The notes beneath the pieces are model-generated. The model saw only the letters and a program-made list of their open reading frames with translations, was not told the origin of the DNA and searched no databases. Below are positions 22,347-31,645 of a stretch of DNA of 64,000 nt, in pieces. Both the position numbers and the translations under genes were made by a program. Position 1 is the stretch's first letter; every line of letters begins with the position of its first letter. Location of the stretch: positions 34,512,731-34,576,730 of the forward strand of contig OZ020618.1 of assembly GCA_963971575.1 (NCBI GenBank), in the 5' to 3' direction. The DNA is from Liopterus haemorrhoidalis (taxonomy: Eukaryota > Arthropoda > Insecta > Coleoptera > Dytiscidae).

Positions 22347-22941
22347 GAGAGATATTGCAACCTCTGTTCTACTGATCTTTTAATCAAGTTTTCCTTTATT
22401 TGACATGTGTGCATGCGCAGTTGATATATCCTTAATTTCTTTCTTTTATTAAAATACAGGCTACCTTTATTTAATTTAAATAACGGCAAAGCATTTTTAT
22501 TTAAAGCGCCTTAATTTTGACAGGTCTTCTGTCAATTTAACCTCAAAATTAACAACGGAGTAAATTCGAACATAAAATTTGTTGAGTTTTCTTGAGTAAT
22601 GATGCAAGTTAAAGATAAAAAACGTTTACGATTTAAATACGAGAACGATGTTATTCTTCTCCGAGAAATTGTGTCACGAAACCCTTTTGCGAATGATTGT
22701 GCAGTGTGGGAAGAAGTTAAAAATAGTCTGCTGCAGTTAACTCATGTAAGGGTTGCAGTTAACTTCTATATTCATTACGATTTCGATCTATCAATTTGGC
22801 ATATGTTTCAAAATCAAGTACGAAGCAAGAGCAGCGTTGCAATAACACTCTTTAAAACATTATGAAAATTTTGAATACGGGATACTTTATTAGAGGTTTC
22901 TTTTAATAAAGTCAGATTTTTTTCACTTTGCAATATCTCTC
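22347..22941. mobile_element. TA-flanked MITE C with an open frame
   Basis: The inverted ends GAGAGATATTGCAA and complement are flanked by TA at 22,345-22,346 and 22,942-22,943. It is inserted in MITE A copy 1 at a position that is TATA in copy 2. It carries a short plus-strand frame at 22,599. Confidence 0.85.
22599..22865 (+). CDS. Myb/SANT-like N-terminal fragment in MITE C
   Basis: 88 codons from an ATG. The first half (RLRFKYENDVILLREIVSRN, then PFANDCAVWEEV) looks like the first helices of a Myb/SANT-like DNA-binding domain (pattern F...D...LL..V...NPF....W..V) seen in insect transposon-associated proteins. The second half has no recognisable features. This is probably the first exon of the parent autonomous element retained in a deletion derivative, and expression is unknown. 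The family assignment is pattern-based. Confidence 0.45.
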   Translation: MMQVKDKKRLRFKYENDVILLREIVSRNPFANDCAVWEEVKNSLLQLTHVRVAVNFYIHYDFDLSIWHMFQNQVRSKSSVAITLFKTL

Positions 22942-23186
22942 TATTATCTAAAAAAAATATTTAATTTTGACATATGTCATTCGTTTCCATGGTTTCATTG
23001 TTGGAATTTTAAATTTTGACATCCCAACGTGAAAAATGAAATAACCCAAGCAAGGTCCCTTCTCGTGACAACCTAAAAGAACTAAATTCCCATTTAGTTC
23101 CGCTTAACCGTTTGGAACAGACTGTATGTTCAAACATTTTTTTACAAAAAAATATAAGAGATAAAAAGGTTTTTAAAACGTAACTA

Positions 23187-23948
23187 CAGTTTACTGTTCC
23201 AAACGGTTAGGCGGAACTAAATGGAAATTTTGTTCTTTTAGGTTGTCTAGAGCAGCGGTTCCCAAACTTTTTTAACCGCGACCCGGTACAAGGTTTTAAA
23301 ATTTTTCGCGACCACCCTTAAGAAAAAAAAACATTTATTTACAAAACAAATTTTATTTTAAAGCAGTAGCTTTATAGTAATAAAGAGTAATAAATAGTAA
23401 TAAAGAGTAATAAATAGTAATAAAGAATATAGTATAGTAATAAAGAGCACAAATACACACTATTCTAGTGATTAACTGACGTAAAAAAAATAGTATATAC
23501 AAAAAAATCTTTTTTGTGTTTTTACAATTATTTCGCGACCCGGCAAAAGTTTTCTGCGACCCGGTGCCGGGTCGTGACCCACACTTTGGGAAACGCTGGT
23601 CTAGAGAAAGAACCTTGCTTTGGTTATTTAATTTTTCACGTTGGAATGTCAAAATTTAAAATTCCAACAATGAAACCATAGAAACGAATGACATATGTCA
23701 AAATTAATTTTTTTTAATATATTTTAATGACAAAAAAATAAATAAATGGGAAATTTGTATTAAGAATGACACAAAAAATCAAAATATAAAGAAAATGACA
23801 ATTTAAAATGATATTAACCTTAACCAAAAAATGTTTATTGTAAGTATGATTTACAAAGCTTAAATAAAACGGCTGAAAAGCACGATTTAAACGATGAAAG
23901 TAACTAGATTAGAAAATCTAGTTCCGCTTAACCGTTTGGAACGGACTT
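23187..23948. mobile_element. MITE family A, copy 3 (inverted)
   Basis: Reverse-complement match to copy 2 (ggcggaactaaatgg at the left, agttccgcttaaccgtttgg at the right), with degenerate outermost bases. It is interrupted by a hAT MITE at 23,253-23,598. Confidence 0.88.
23253..23598. mobile_element. hAT MITE with CAGCGGTTCCCAAA ends
   Basis: The TIRs are CAGCGGTTCCCAAACTTT and AAGTGTGGG..GCTG-type complement, and the exact 8-bp TSD GTCTAGAG lies at 23,245-23,252 and 23,599-23,606. The CAGCGGTTCC terminus is a well-known hAT end type across animals. The interior has an AGTAATAAA repeat. It is non-coding. Confidence 0.95.
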
Positions 23949-24324
23949 TATAAAGTATAATATAATGTTAATTAGTTCTATGGAATTAAAATGAAATAAC
24001 ATGTAGTTTAGACTAGTACAGACAAAAATTCCTTAAGTGGCTGCCATTACCCCAGTCTCCCCTACCTAATTCATAATAATAATAATAATAAAATTCTGAA
24101 TATTAAAATTATTTTTATTTTTACTGTATTATATGTTTCATTTTGTGACACGTAACCAACAGGAAAAGTTCATTTTTTATGTTGTATATTTATAATATTA
24201 TCATAGTATTGGTTCACATGGATACGTCAAAGTCTGTACACACCACAAGTCACTAAAATCATCAGATCTAGTTACGTATTACAAAATGAAACACAACATA
24301 TAAAATTATATGTATAAATAAGTT

Positions 24325-24510
24325 ATAGCCTGTTTCTTTGGTTTTAAGTGGAACTAGATTTTGAATTCTAGTAACTGTTAACGTTTAATTGAAGCGTTTG
24401 ATCATTTTGTTTAGCAAATCCCAACTTCAAACATTAAAAAATTAGCTTGTGATAACTTAATAAAATTTAAATTCCATTTGGTCCGTTTAAAAGTTTGGAA
24501 TAGCTTATAC
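24325..24510. repeat. Old, degenerate MITE family A copy
   Basis: Left taagtggaactagattttg and right ccatttggtccgtttaaaag/tttggaatag resemble the two ends of MITE A with many substitutions. The internal word cgtttgatcattttgttta also matches. No TSD is visible. Confidence 0.6.
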
Positions 24511-24890
24511 TTAAATACATTTTGTTGTTGCGGTATATTTCATAAAAAATAAAATAATTTTCATTATGTTATCTTGTTTCTATTTGCCCACCTATCCATG
24601 TATCCTTTAATTAACTAATTACAGCCTTAGGACACTATTCACTTTTAAATTTTATTAGCAAAATAAAAATATTTGTAAATATTAAAAAGTAAATAAAAAA
24701 TAGCATACATTAAATTATATTTTCAATAATGGTATTAAATTATTAAATGAACCGCTACTGGAAATTAAAAATGATTCTTACTTAAATCAATTTAAATCTA
24801 AATGCAAATTGCCATTTAATTTTAGATTTTTCTTTTACAGTTACGTTTAAGGCAACAATCAATGTATATTTATGTCATGGGTAATCCTAA

Positions 24891-25171
24891 AGCCTGTAAT
24901 ACATGATGCGATTTCTCGTTTTGAATCTCGTACGAGTTATCGTACGATAATTATTCCTAACGGTATCGGTCACGTGACTATGCGCAATAATCTACTGCGT
25001 CGATATCTGTTCATTTCTATACAATATTTTAGGTCTGGAGCATAAATATTGGATGGTTTTCAATATCGTACAAGATCTCGTACGAAAATCCTGTAGTACA
25101 CGATACAATAATTCTTGTACGATAAATCGTACGAGATTCAAAACGAGAAATCGCATCATGTATTACAGGCT
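24891..25171. mobile_element. 281-bp MITE D with 45-bp perfect TIRs
   Basis: The inverted ends begin AGCCTGTAATACATGATG and are identical over 45 bp. They stay similar for about 70 bp and are flanked by TAA/TTA. The ends share AGCCTG and the TWA target with the MITE at 1877, pointing to the same transposase class (PIF/Harbinger-like). Confidence 0.9.
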
Positions 25172-25594
25172 TTAAACATTGTAAAATATTATCATATTAT
25201 AGTTATTTGTAAATAATATTGTTTTTCTTAATTACGTGTTATTTTTACTATAAATGTGAGGTGAAACGCTTATAATAGGGGATACGCATAAAATTTGTAT
25301 TTCCTTAAAACTACATTATTTTGATATGTTAATGTTAGTTATGTCACCTAACAAAACAAAAATTACATTTTAATTAATATTATAACTAAATTTTTGAATT
25401 AAAATATTGTAAATTTGAAATAAGCCGACCACGGAGCGAAGGTTGCCGAGTAAAAACGACTGAGTATGACGTCAAACGATAGGGGTTTCACGTCACAGAT
25501 ACAGCTACAACATAATCTTTACACGTGTGTATATTGTAATGTTCGAGAGTTTTGTATTTGTTTTTAAACAATTTTTCACGCATTTATTATTAAA

Positions 25595-25726
25595 ATGGCA
25601 GATAAAGATTTTGTTAGGGCTCAGAGTGATAATTTACCCAACATTGATGCATTTATGCTCATGGAATATATGAAAAATAATGAATGCTACAGTGCTGAAG
25701 AAATACGTGGTGTCAAAGCAGACCTG
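25595..25726 (+). pseudogene. First exon of second THAP-transposon gene (SWIM/YqaJ-type?)
   Basis: 44 codons from an ATG: MADKDFVRAQSDNLPNIDAF, then MLMEYMKNNE and IRGVK. A consensus 5' splice site (GTAAGT) begins at 25,726. Unspliced, the frame stops at once (TAA 25,727). From memory, this N-terminus resembles arthropod proteins that continue with a SWIM-type zinc finger and a YqaJ-like nuclease domain. Neither is present, because the right TIR follows within 600 bp. It lies 900 bp from the TIR in the same orientation as the THAP gene. If the recollection is right, the parent transposon encodes a nuclease as well as a THAP protein. Treat the family assignment as tentative. Confidence 0.5.
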
Positions 25727-26334
25727 TAAGTAATTTTTATTTTATATTCTATAACTTTATGTAAACAAACGCTGCAACTCTGTACAATGTAAATATTTAT
25801 GTAATTTAGATGTCAGAATTTTACTACATTGTTTACATGAAGTTACAAAACGTTAGAAGCATAATTGAAATACTGCAATATAAGTTATCTATTTTAATAT
25901 AAAATTTAATTCGGTAAACATGTATAAATTGTTTTTATAGAATTAAACTTTATTTTAATTAAAATCACTCTAACTTTACATAACCTATAAAAATTATACA
26001 AACAAATAAGTTCACAACAGACTATGTACGCCTGTAATCTAGTAGTGTCATGCGTCAGTTAGAAGGGGTATGACGTCACACGTCGTTTTCGCGCGCTACA
26101 TACATTTATGATTTTTTTAAGCCTTCAAATTACAAAAAAAAATTAAAAACTGCTTTTTATGTTTATATGCAACAAGATGAATATAATAAAAAAAATTAAA
26201 AAAATCATTCCTATCCCCTATTGTGTATTACGATATACTCCTAGGACTGGCTCTGACGTCACGGGTCACATGACGTTGCGTAGGTCATGTCCATATGAGA
26301 CAACCTATAGAATCTATTAGCCTTGGCGATCGAC

Positions 26335-26445
26335 TACACAACAAGTCGGCCTCTAACTTCTAATCACAGAACACATTCCTTCTAATGCAACTGTCCCCTT
26401 CTCTGACTGGGTCGGCTCAGTGGCGGAGGGTGCATCATTCCCACA
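26335..26445 (-). repeat. 5' LTR of gypsy 1, second part
   Basis: Continues the LTR broken at 13,226 (tacacaacaagtcggcctc...tcagtggcggagggtgcatc). It ends CCCACA at 26,445, followed by TSD TATA. It carries an extra stretch of about 22 bp relative to the 3' LTR. Confidence 0.9.
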
Positions 26446-26449
26446 TATA

Positions 26450-26590
26450 TTACAAATTATTAGGGAAGATTTAGAAAAGGCCACGATGAGAAACATGCCT
26501 ATAAATCCAATTAATCAAATACTAGTAACCCTATAATATTTTGCAACAGGATCATTTCAATCTGTTTTGGGCGATCATATTAACATTAGT
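26450..26590 (+). pseudogene. Harbinger transposase, piece 2 of 3
   Basis: The frame reads LQIIREDLEKATMRNMPINP, then NQILVTL, a stop, then YFATGSFQSVLGDHINI. This is the HARBI1 pattern that follows piece 1 (family LRYFATGSFQ..VGD...SxxTVSR). A stop replaces the Arg codon before YFATG. The sequence is interrupted at 26,591 by a MITE. The matching continuation, NINQPSVSRIV, begins at 51,386. Confidence 0.85.
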
Positions 26591-26887
26591 TAGGGTGACC
26601 AGATTTCAGTGAAGGGAAACCGGGACATAGGAAAAAAAAGAAGGTCCTCACCTCCCAAATTCAAGTGAAGAGCAAAAAAAAGGTCCTCCCCTCCCACATC
26701 CATGTGAAGAGCAAAAAAAAAAGATCTCACCTCTCACATTGACTAGTTGTAATATTTCTTTTCTTACAAATGCATAATTATGTAAAAACCGGGACGATCG
26801 ACCATCCCGAAAACATTTTTCGAGACACCGGGACAATGTACATAAAACCGGGACAATCCCGGAAAACCGAGACGTATGGTCACCCTA
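26591..26887. mobile_element. hAT-type MITE, family G copy 2 (left border of satellite)
   Basis: The ends are TAGGGTGACCA and TGGTCACCCTA. The left flank ACATTAGT (26,583-26,590) matches ACATTAAT right of copy 3, not its own right flank. Its right flank is AGAATAGA (26,888), the satellite. Internal cctcacctcccaaattcaag units are shared with copy 1. Confidence 0.9.
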
Positions 26888-28598
26888 AGAATAGAGGTAT
26901 ATATTATTTTACTACCGTGTACTGCCGGTTACATATCGCGAAATTAATCAACGATTTTCGGCCAAACGAATCACTTGCGAACTTTTTTCAGCACGCCATT
27001 GGATTCAGCGATACTTTCTGAATAGGTATGCCTAATTTCATAGTTTCAGGATGTCTTATTCAAATAGAATAATTTTTCAGAATAGAGGTATATATTATTT
27101 TACTACCGTGTACTGCCGGTTACATATCGTGAAACTTATCAACTATTTTCGGCCAAACGAATCACTTGCGAACTTTTTTCAGCACGCCATTGGATTCAGC
27201 GATACTTTCTGTATAGGTATGCCTAATTTCATAGTTTCAGGATGTCTTATTCAAATAGAATAATTTTTCAGAATAGAGGTATATATTATTTTACTACTGC
27301 GTACCGCCGGTTACATATCGGGAAATTTATCAACGATTTTCGGCCAAACGAATCACTTCCGAACTTTTTTCAGCACGCCATTGGATTCAAGATGTCTTAA
27401 TCAAATAGAATAATTTTTCAGAATAGAGGTATATATTATTTTACTACCGTGTACTGCCGGTTAGGTACATATCGCGAAATTTATCAACGATTTTCGGCCA
27501 AACAAATCACTTGCGAACTTTTTTCAGCACGCCATTGGATTCAATATGTCTTAATCAATTAGAATAATTTCTCAGAATAGAGGTATATATTATATTACTA
27601 CCGTGTACTGCCGGTTACATATCGCGAAATTTATCAACGATTTTCGGCCAAAAAAATCACTTGAGAACTTTTTCCAGCACGCCATTGGATTCAGCTATAC
27701 TTTCTGTATAGGTATGCCTAATTTCATAGTTTCAGGATGTCTTATTCAAATAGAATAATTTTTCAGAATAGAGGTATATATTATTTTACTACTGCGTACT
27801 GCCGGTTACATATCGCGAAATTTATCAACAATTTTCGGCCAAACGAATCACTTCCGAACTTTTTTCAGCACGCCATTAGATGCAGCGATACTTTCTGAAT
27901 AGGTATGCCTAATTTCATAGTTTCAGGATGTCTTATTCAAATAGAATAATTTTTCAGAATATAGGTATATATTATTTTACTACCGTGTACTGCCGGTTAC
28001 ATATCGTGAAATTTATCAACTATTTTCGGCCAAACGAATCACTTGAGAACTTTTTTCAGCACGCCATTGGATTCAGCGATACCTTCTGTATAGGTATGTC
28101 TAATTTCTTAGTTTCAGGATGTCTTATTCAAATAGAATAATTTTTCAGAATTTTATCAACGATTTTCTGCCAAACGAATCACTTCCAAACTTTTTTCAGC
28201 ACGCCATTGGATTGAAGATGTCTTAATCAAATAGAATAATTTTTCAGAATAGAGGTATATTTTATTTTACTACCGTGTACTGCCGGTTACATATCGCGAA
28301 ATTTATCAACGAATTTCGGCCAAACGAATCACTTGAGAACTTTCTTCAGCACGCCATTGGATTCAAGATGTCCTAATCAAATAGAATAATTTTTCAGAAT
28401 AGAGGTATATATTATTTTACCACCGTGTACTGCCGGTTACATATCGCGAAATTTATCAACGATTTTCGGCCAAACGAATCACTTGAGAACTTTTTTCAGC
28501 ACGCCATTGGATTCAGCGATACTTTCTGTATAGGTATGCCTAATTTCATAGTTTCAGGATGTCTTATTCAAATAGAATAATTTTTCAGAATAGAGGTA

Positions 28599-28828
28599 TG
28601 TAGGATCTAATCCTGGTACCTCCGCCACTGGAGAGTTGCCGAGAATAGTAACGCGTGCGCAGAGAAGGAAGCAACAGGGAGAGAGTCAGAATGGTTGTAA
28701 TTGAGTTGACGTAGATATCTTGATGTTTTTTTGTGTAATTAAATAATATGTGTAATTTCTATTATTAATATAGCCTAGTTCTTAAAATTCAAGTGTTACG
28801 CTTTATTTAACATTCTGTATATCCCACA
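28599..28828 (+). mobile_element. Solo LTR of gypsy 2 family (230 bp)
   Basis: Begins TGTAGGATCTAATCC and ends TATATCCCACA. TSD GGTA at 28,595-28,598 and 28,829-28,832. It is nearly identical to both LTRs of gypsy 2 and inserted at the same position of the satellite unit as that element. Confidence 0.95.
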
Positions 28829-29610
28829 GGTATATATTATTTTACCACCGTCTACTGCCGGTTACATATCGCGAAATTTATCAACGATTTTCGGCCAAAC
28901 GAATCACTTCCGAACTTTTTTCAGCACGCCATTGGATTCAGCGATACTTTCTGTATAGGTATGCCTAATTTCATAGTTTCAGGAAGTGTTATTCAAATAG
29001 AATAATTTTTCAGAATAGAGGTATATATTATTTTACTACTGCGTACTGCCGGTTACATATAGCGAAATTTATCAACGATTTTCGGCCAAACGAATCACTT
29101 CCGAACTTTTTTTTAGCACGCCATTGGATTCAGCGATACTTTCTGTACAGGTATGCCTAATTTCATAGTTTCAGGATGTCTTATTCAAACAGAATAATTT
29201 TTCAGAATAGAGGTATATATTATTTTACTACTGTGTACTGCCGGTTACATATCGCGAAATTTATCAACGATTTTCGGCCAAACGAATCATTTGCGAACTT
29301 TTTTCAGCACGCCATTGGATTCAGCGATACTTTCTTTATAGGTATGTCTACTTTCATAGTTTCAGGATGTATTTTCTGCCAAACGAATCACTTCCGAACT
29401 TTTTTCAGCACGCCATTGGATTCAAGATGTCTTATTCAAATAGAATAAATTTTCAGAATAGAGGTATGTATTATTTTACTACCGTGTACTGCTGGTTACA
29501 TATCGCGAAATTTATCAACGTATTTCGGCCAAACGGATTACTTCCGAACTTTTTTCAGCACGCCATTGGATTCAGCGATACTTTCTGTATAGGTATGCCT
29601 AATTTCATAG

Positions 29611-29862
29611 GGGAAGTATTTTAAGATCACAGCGCTATTTCGGCAAACTTGGAACCTTCAAAATAGACATTCGTTACATATAAACAACGTGAATTTTAAT
29701 GTTTACTGGTGGTTTTTGTAATTTTGCTACAATATTAATATTTGTTTTTATGCAATTATATTTTTATGCAAACATTTTTTATAAAAAAAAGCGCGATACA
29801 ATGTCTATTTCTGTAGTTCCTAAAATCCCACCAGATGTCATATCGCTTAGCAATTTTTCCCT
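29611..29862. mobile_element. MITE family E copy 2 (252 bp) in satellite
   Basis: Flanked by ATAG (29,607-29,610; 29,863-29,866) and by satellite on both sides. The ends are GGGAAGTATTTTAAGATC and complement AGGGAAAAATTGC. Both termini match the element at 5188-6440. Confidence 0.8.
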
Positions 29863-29913
29863 ATAGTTTCAAGATGTCTTATTCAAATAGAATAATTTTT
29901 CAGAATAGAGGTA

Positions 29914-30143
29914 TGTAGGATCTAATCCTGGTACCTCCGCCACTGGAGAGTTGCCGAGAATAGTAACGCGTGCGCAGAGCAGGAAGCAACAGGGAGAGAG
30001 TCAGAATGGTTGTAATTGAGTTGACGTAGATATCTTGATATTTTTTTGTGTAATTAAATAATATGTGTAATTTATATTATTAATATAGCCTAGTTCTTAA
30101 AATTCAAGTGTTACGCTTTATTTAACATCCTGTATATCCCACA
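29914..30143 (+). repeat. 5' LTR of gypsy 2
   Basis: 230 bp, TGTAGG...CCCACA, close match to 49,430-49,659 and to the solo LTR. It includes cctccgccactggagag, also recognisable in gypsy 1. Confidence 0.95.
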
Positions 30144-30150
30144 GGAATTT

Positions 30151-30168
30151 TGGGGGCTCGTCCACGAT
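30151..30168 (+). other. Primer-binding site of gypsy 2 (tRNA-Pro type)
   Basis: TGGGGGCTCGTCC starts 7 bases after the 5' LTR. This is the classic complement of the 3' end of tRNA-Pro used by some retroelements; the following bases (ACGAT) diverge. Confidence 0.7.
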
Positions 30169-30766
30169 CCGGTAAAGTTAATAATAATTTCGTAAAAAGT
30201 TATTAATAAACTAAATTTGCTATTCGGTCGTTAAACTGAGTGCAACTGGATAAAATATTGTTCGAAAGTTTCGTTAAAAACTGTTTGAATAATAATAGAA
30301 CGGGATAAAAACGCATTTAAGATAATTTCGTAAAAAGTTATTTTAAATATTAACATCTCTAGCATTTTCACGGCTATATTGTTCTAAAATAAAGTGATGT
30401 GACATTTTGTTTAAAGAATCTAGTGCTAAAGTAAATAATAATCAGACATAACCTAAAATAAAAGTTCCATGTGCTTTTTGGCGCGTAAATTAAGCGGGAA
30501 ATTTTTAAACTAATAAGAAGAAGTACGCTGTTTCTGGAAGTAACTTAATCGGTAAAGATGTAAATTGTTGTGTGTGTGTCGCCCGGATAGAGAACTGTCA
30601 AATTTTGTAGGTTAAAAGAAAATTATAAAAGAATTTTATGAACAATAAATGAATAAGAAGTTGAAATAAGGAGAAATAAAAAGATATCAGACAAAGTAAA
30701 GAATTAAATTTAGCAATAATTATACAATCTAAAGAAGTCTAGTTTCTATAAAAATTGTATGCCAAG

Positions 30767-31098
30767 ATGACAAATAAAGAAATTAAAATGGAAGATATTA
30801 AAGCTGAACAAAGTATGTCGGAATGTGACGTCGAGGAACAAAATGAAACCGTTTTATGTGACAAAGTGTACGATGAGAATAATCATGTTACGCTTACCAA
30901 AAGTATGTTTACGTTTAAAAATGTCGAGGAATCGTTGTCCGTATTCACTGGTGATGATACGTTTCCAGTTGATCGCTGGATAAAAGAATTTGAAGAAACC
31001 TGTTCCGTGTTGGGTTGGACAGTGACACAAAAATTTGTTTATGCAAAAAGACTAATTAAAGGCACAGCTGCAATTTTTGTCAGATCTGAAACTGTTGC
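30767..31098 (+). pseudogene. Gypsy 2 gag, N-terminal part
   Basis: The ATG at 30,767 (MTNKEIKMEDIKAEQSMSE) leads to an acidic N-terminus, then a capsid-like segment SVFTGDDTFPVDRWIKEFEE, SVLGWTVTQKFVYAKRLIKG. It parallels gypsy 1 gag (FNGDKVCTVDRWLAAIEE). A 600-bp leader separates it from the LTR. Gypsy 3 inserted at GTTGC (31,094-31,098) cuts the frame, and gag resumes at 40,717. Confidence 0.88.
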
Positions 31099-31227
31099 TC
31101 TAGTACGCACCAACTTATAGGAATAAATAAATTCAACGTACACATAATCTACATGTTAACTTTATTCGCATGTCGCACTGAATGTCCTTGGCAAATAGTG
31201 TTGCCACACATATATTAATTTACTACA
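31099..31227 (-). repeat. 3' LTR of gypsy 3 (129 bp)
   Basis: Closely matches 40,583-40,711 (tagtacgcacc, ataggaataaataaattc, gaatgtccttggca). The outermost bases are TCTAG instead of TGTAG. Confidence 0.93.
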
Positions 31228-31301
31228 TATCCTTCTTTCTTTTACAATTTGTGTATATTACAAGTTTATTAATACAGTATACAAAATCAAACAAAATTCC
31301 T

Positions 31302-31645
31302 TTAGACAACATAGTCCTCCAAATAGCTTGGTCGTTGTCTTGTCCGAGAGGGCCTTGGAGTAGTCCGAGAATGTGGAAGATCTATGGGCTCTTCTACTTC
31401 GGTTTTCATATTTGCTGGTGTGAATTCTTCTTCCTCTGCTGCTATGGACTCTTGTTCCTTCCTATCTTCTCTTTCTTCCAAGTTCATTTTCTTGCAGTGC
31501 TGGGTGTTGCGCAAATATTGCTTCCCGTCTGGTGCCTGCAATGTTATGGAACTACCAAATTTATTTATTACCTGATGTTCACTGAAGTTGGGTATCAGCA
31601 TTTTTAATTTTTGCTGTTTTACTGCTACAGTATCCCCTACTTCAG
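31302..31645 (-). pseudogene. Gypsy 3 pol C-terminal tail
   Basis: The minus-strand frame begins with VGDTVAVKQQ, typical of the start of the integrase C-terminal beta domain, then LIPNFSEHQVINKFGSSITL and an acidic then Arg/Pro-rich tail (PRPSRTRQRPSYLEDYV). It follows the RNase H region almost directly (junction near 31,640), so HHCC and DDE parts have been deleted. Confidence 0.8.

Larger units (their letters stand above)
14554..23124. mobile_element. TA-target MITE family A, copy 1 (split by insertions)
   Basis: The ends are CAGTCTGTTCCAAACGGTTA and its complement, flanked by TA (14,552-14,553; 23,125-23,126), as in Tc1/mariner-type elements. Its own sequence (about 410 bp, like intact copy 2) is interrupted at 14,599-22,233 by element B and at 22,347-22,941 by element C. 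Confidence 0.85.
13227..26325 (+). mobile_element. 13.1-kb TIR transposon carrying a THAP gene
   Basis: The left end CAAGGCTAATAGATTCTA is repeated, inverted, at 26,325; the first 30 bp differ at one base. A second inverted block, GACGTCAGAGCCAGTCCTAG, lies inside each end (13,337-13,356 and about 26,241-26,260). The flanking repeat is GCGATCGAC at 13,218-13,226 and 26,326-26,334. Aligning across it restores the uninterrupted LTR seen at 8590-8610. The cargo is a THAP gene at the left and the first exon of a second gene at the right, both on the plus strand. The middle is filled with younger nested elements. TSD length is 7-9 depending on which C or G belongs to the TIR. The THAP gene, TIRs of about 31 bp, subterminal inverted repeats and 8-bp-class TSD recall P elements, but no transposase core is visible, so the superfamily is open. 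Confidence 0.82.
8497..26445 (-). mobile_element. Ty3/gypsy element 1 (minus), containing nested elements
   Basis: LTRs begin TGTAG and end CACA/AACA on the plus strand, with TSD TATA at 8493-8496 and 26446-26449. The 3' LTR is 8497-8690; the 5' LTR starts at 13,122 and is completed at 26,335-26,445. The internal region encodes, right to left, gag with zinc knuckles, protease, RT, part of RNase H and the integrase C-terminal GPY module. The integrase core is missing. It has been invaded by a transposase-like element (11,474-12,694) and by the THAP transposon (13,227-26,325). It interrupts a Harbinger transposase gene. Confidence 0.88.
26888..29913. repeat. Satellite array, left block (150/191-bp units)
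   Basis: About 15 head-to-tail units. Core wording: ggtatatattattttactac, gtgtactgccggttacat, cggccaaacgaatcactt, cagcacgccattgga. Two unit lengths occur, about 150 and 191 bp, differing by a 41-bp segment (gcgatactttctgtataggt ... catagtttcagg). The array continues at 49,660 after gypsy 2. Short open frames repeat in every unit (MSYSNRIIFQNRG...), a by-product of tandem copying. Confidence 0.95.

Noticed and set aside
27051..29624. Repeated 70-90 codon frames (MSYSNRIIF...) in the satellite
   Set aside because: They recur in every unit with frame breaks in the longer units; best explained by tandem copying, not by a gene.
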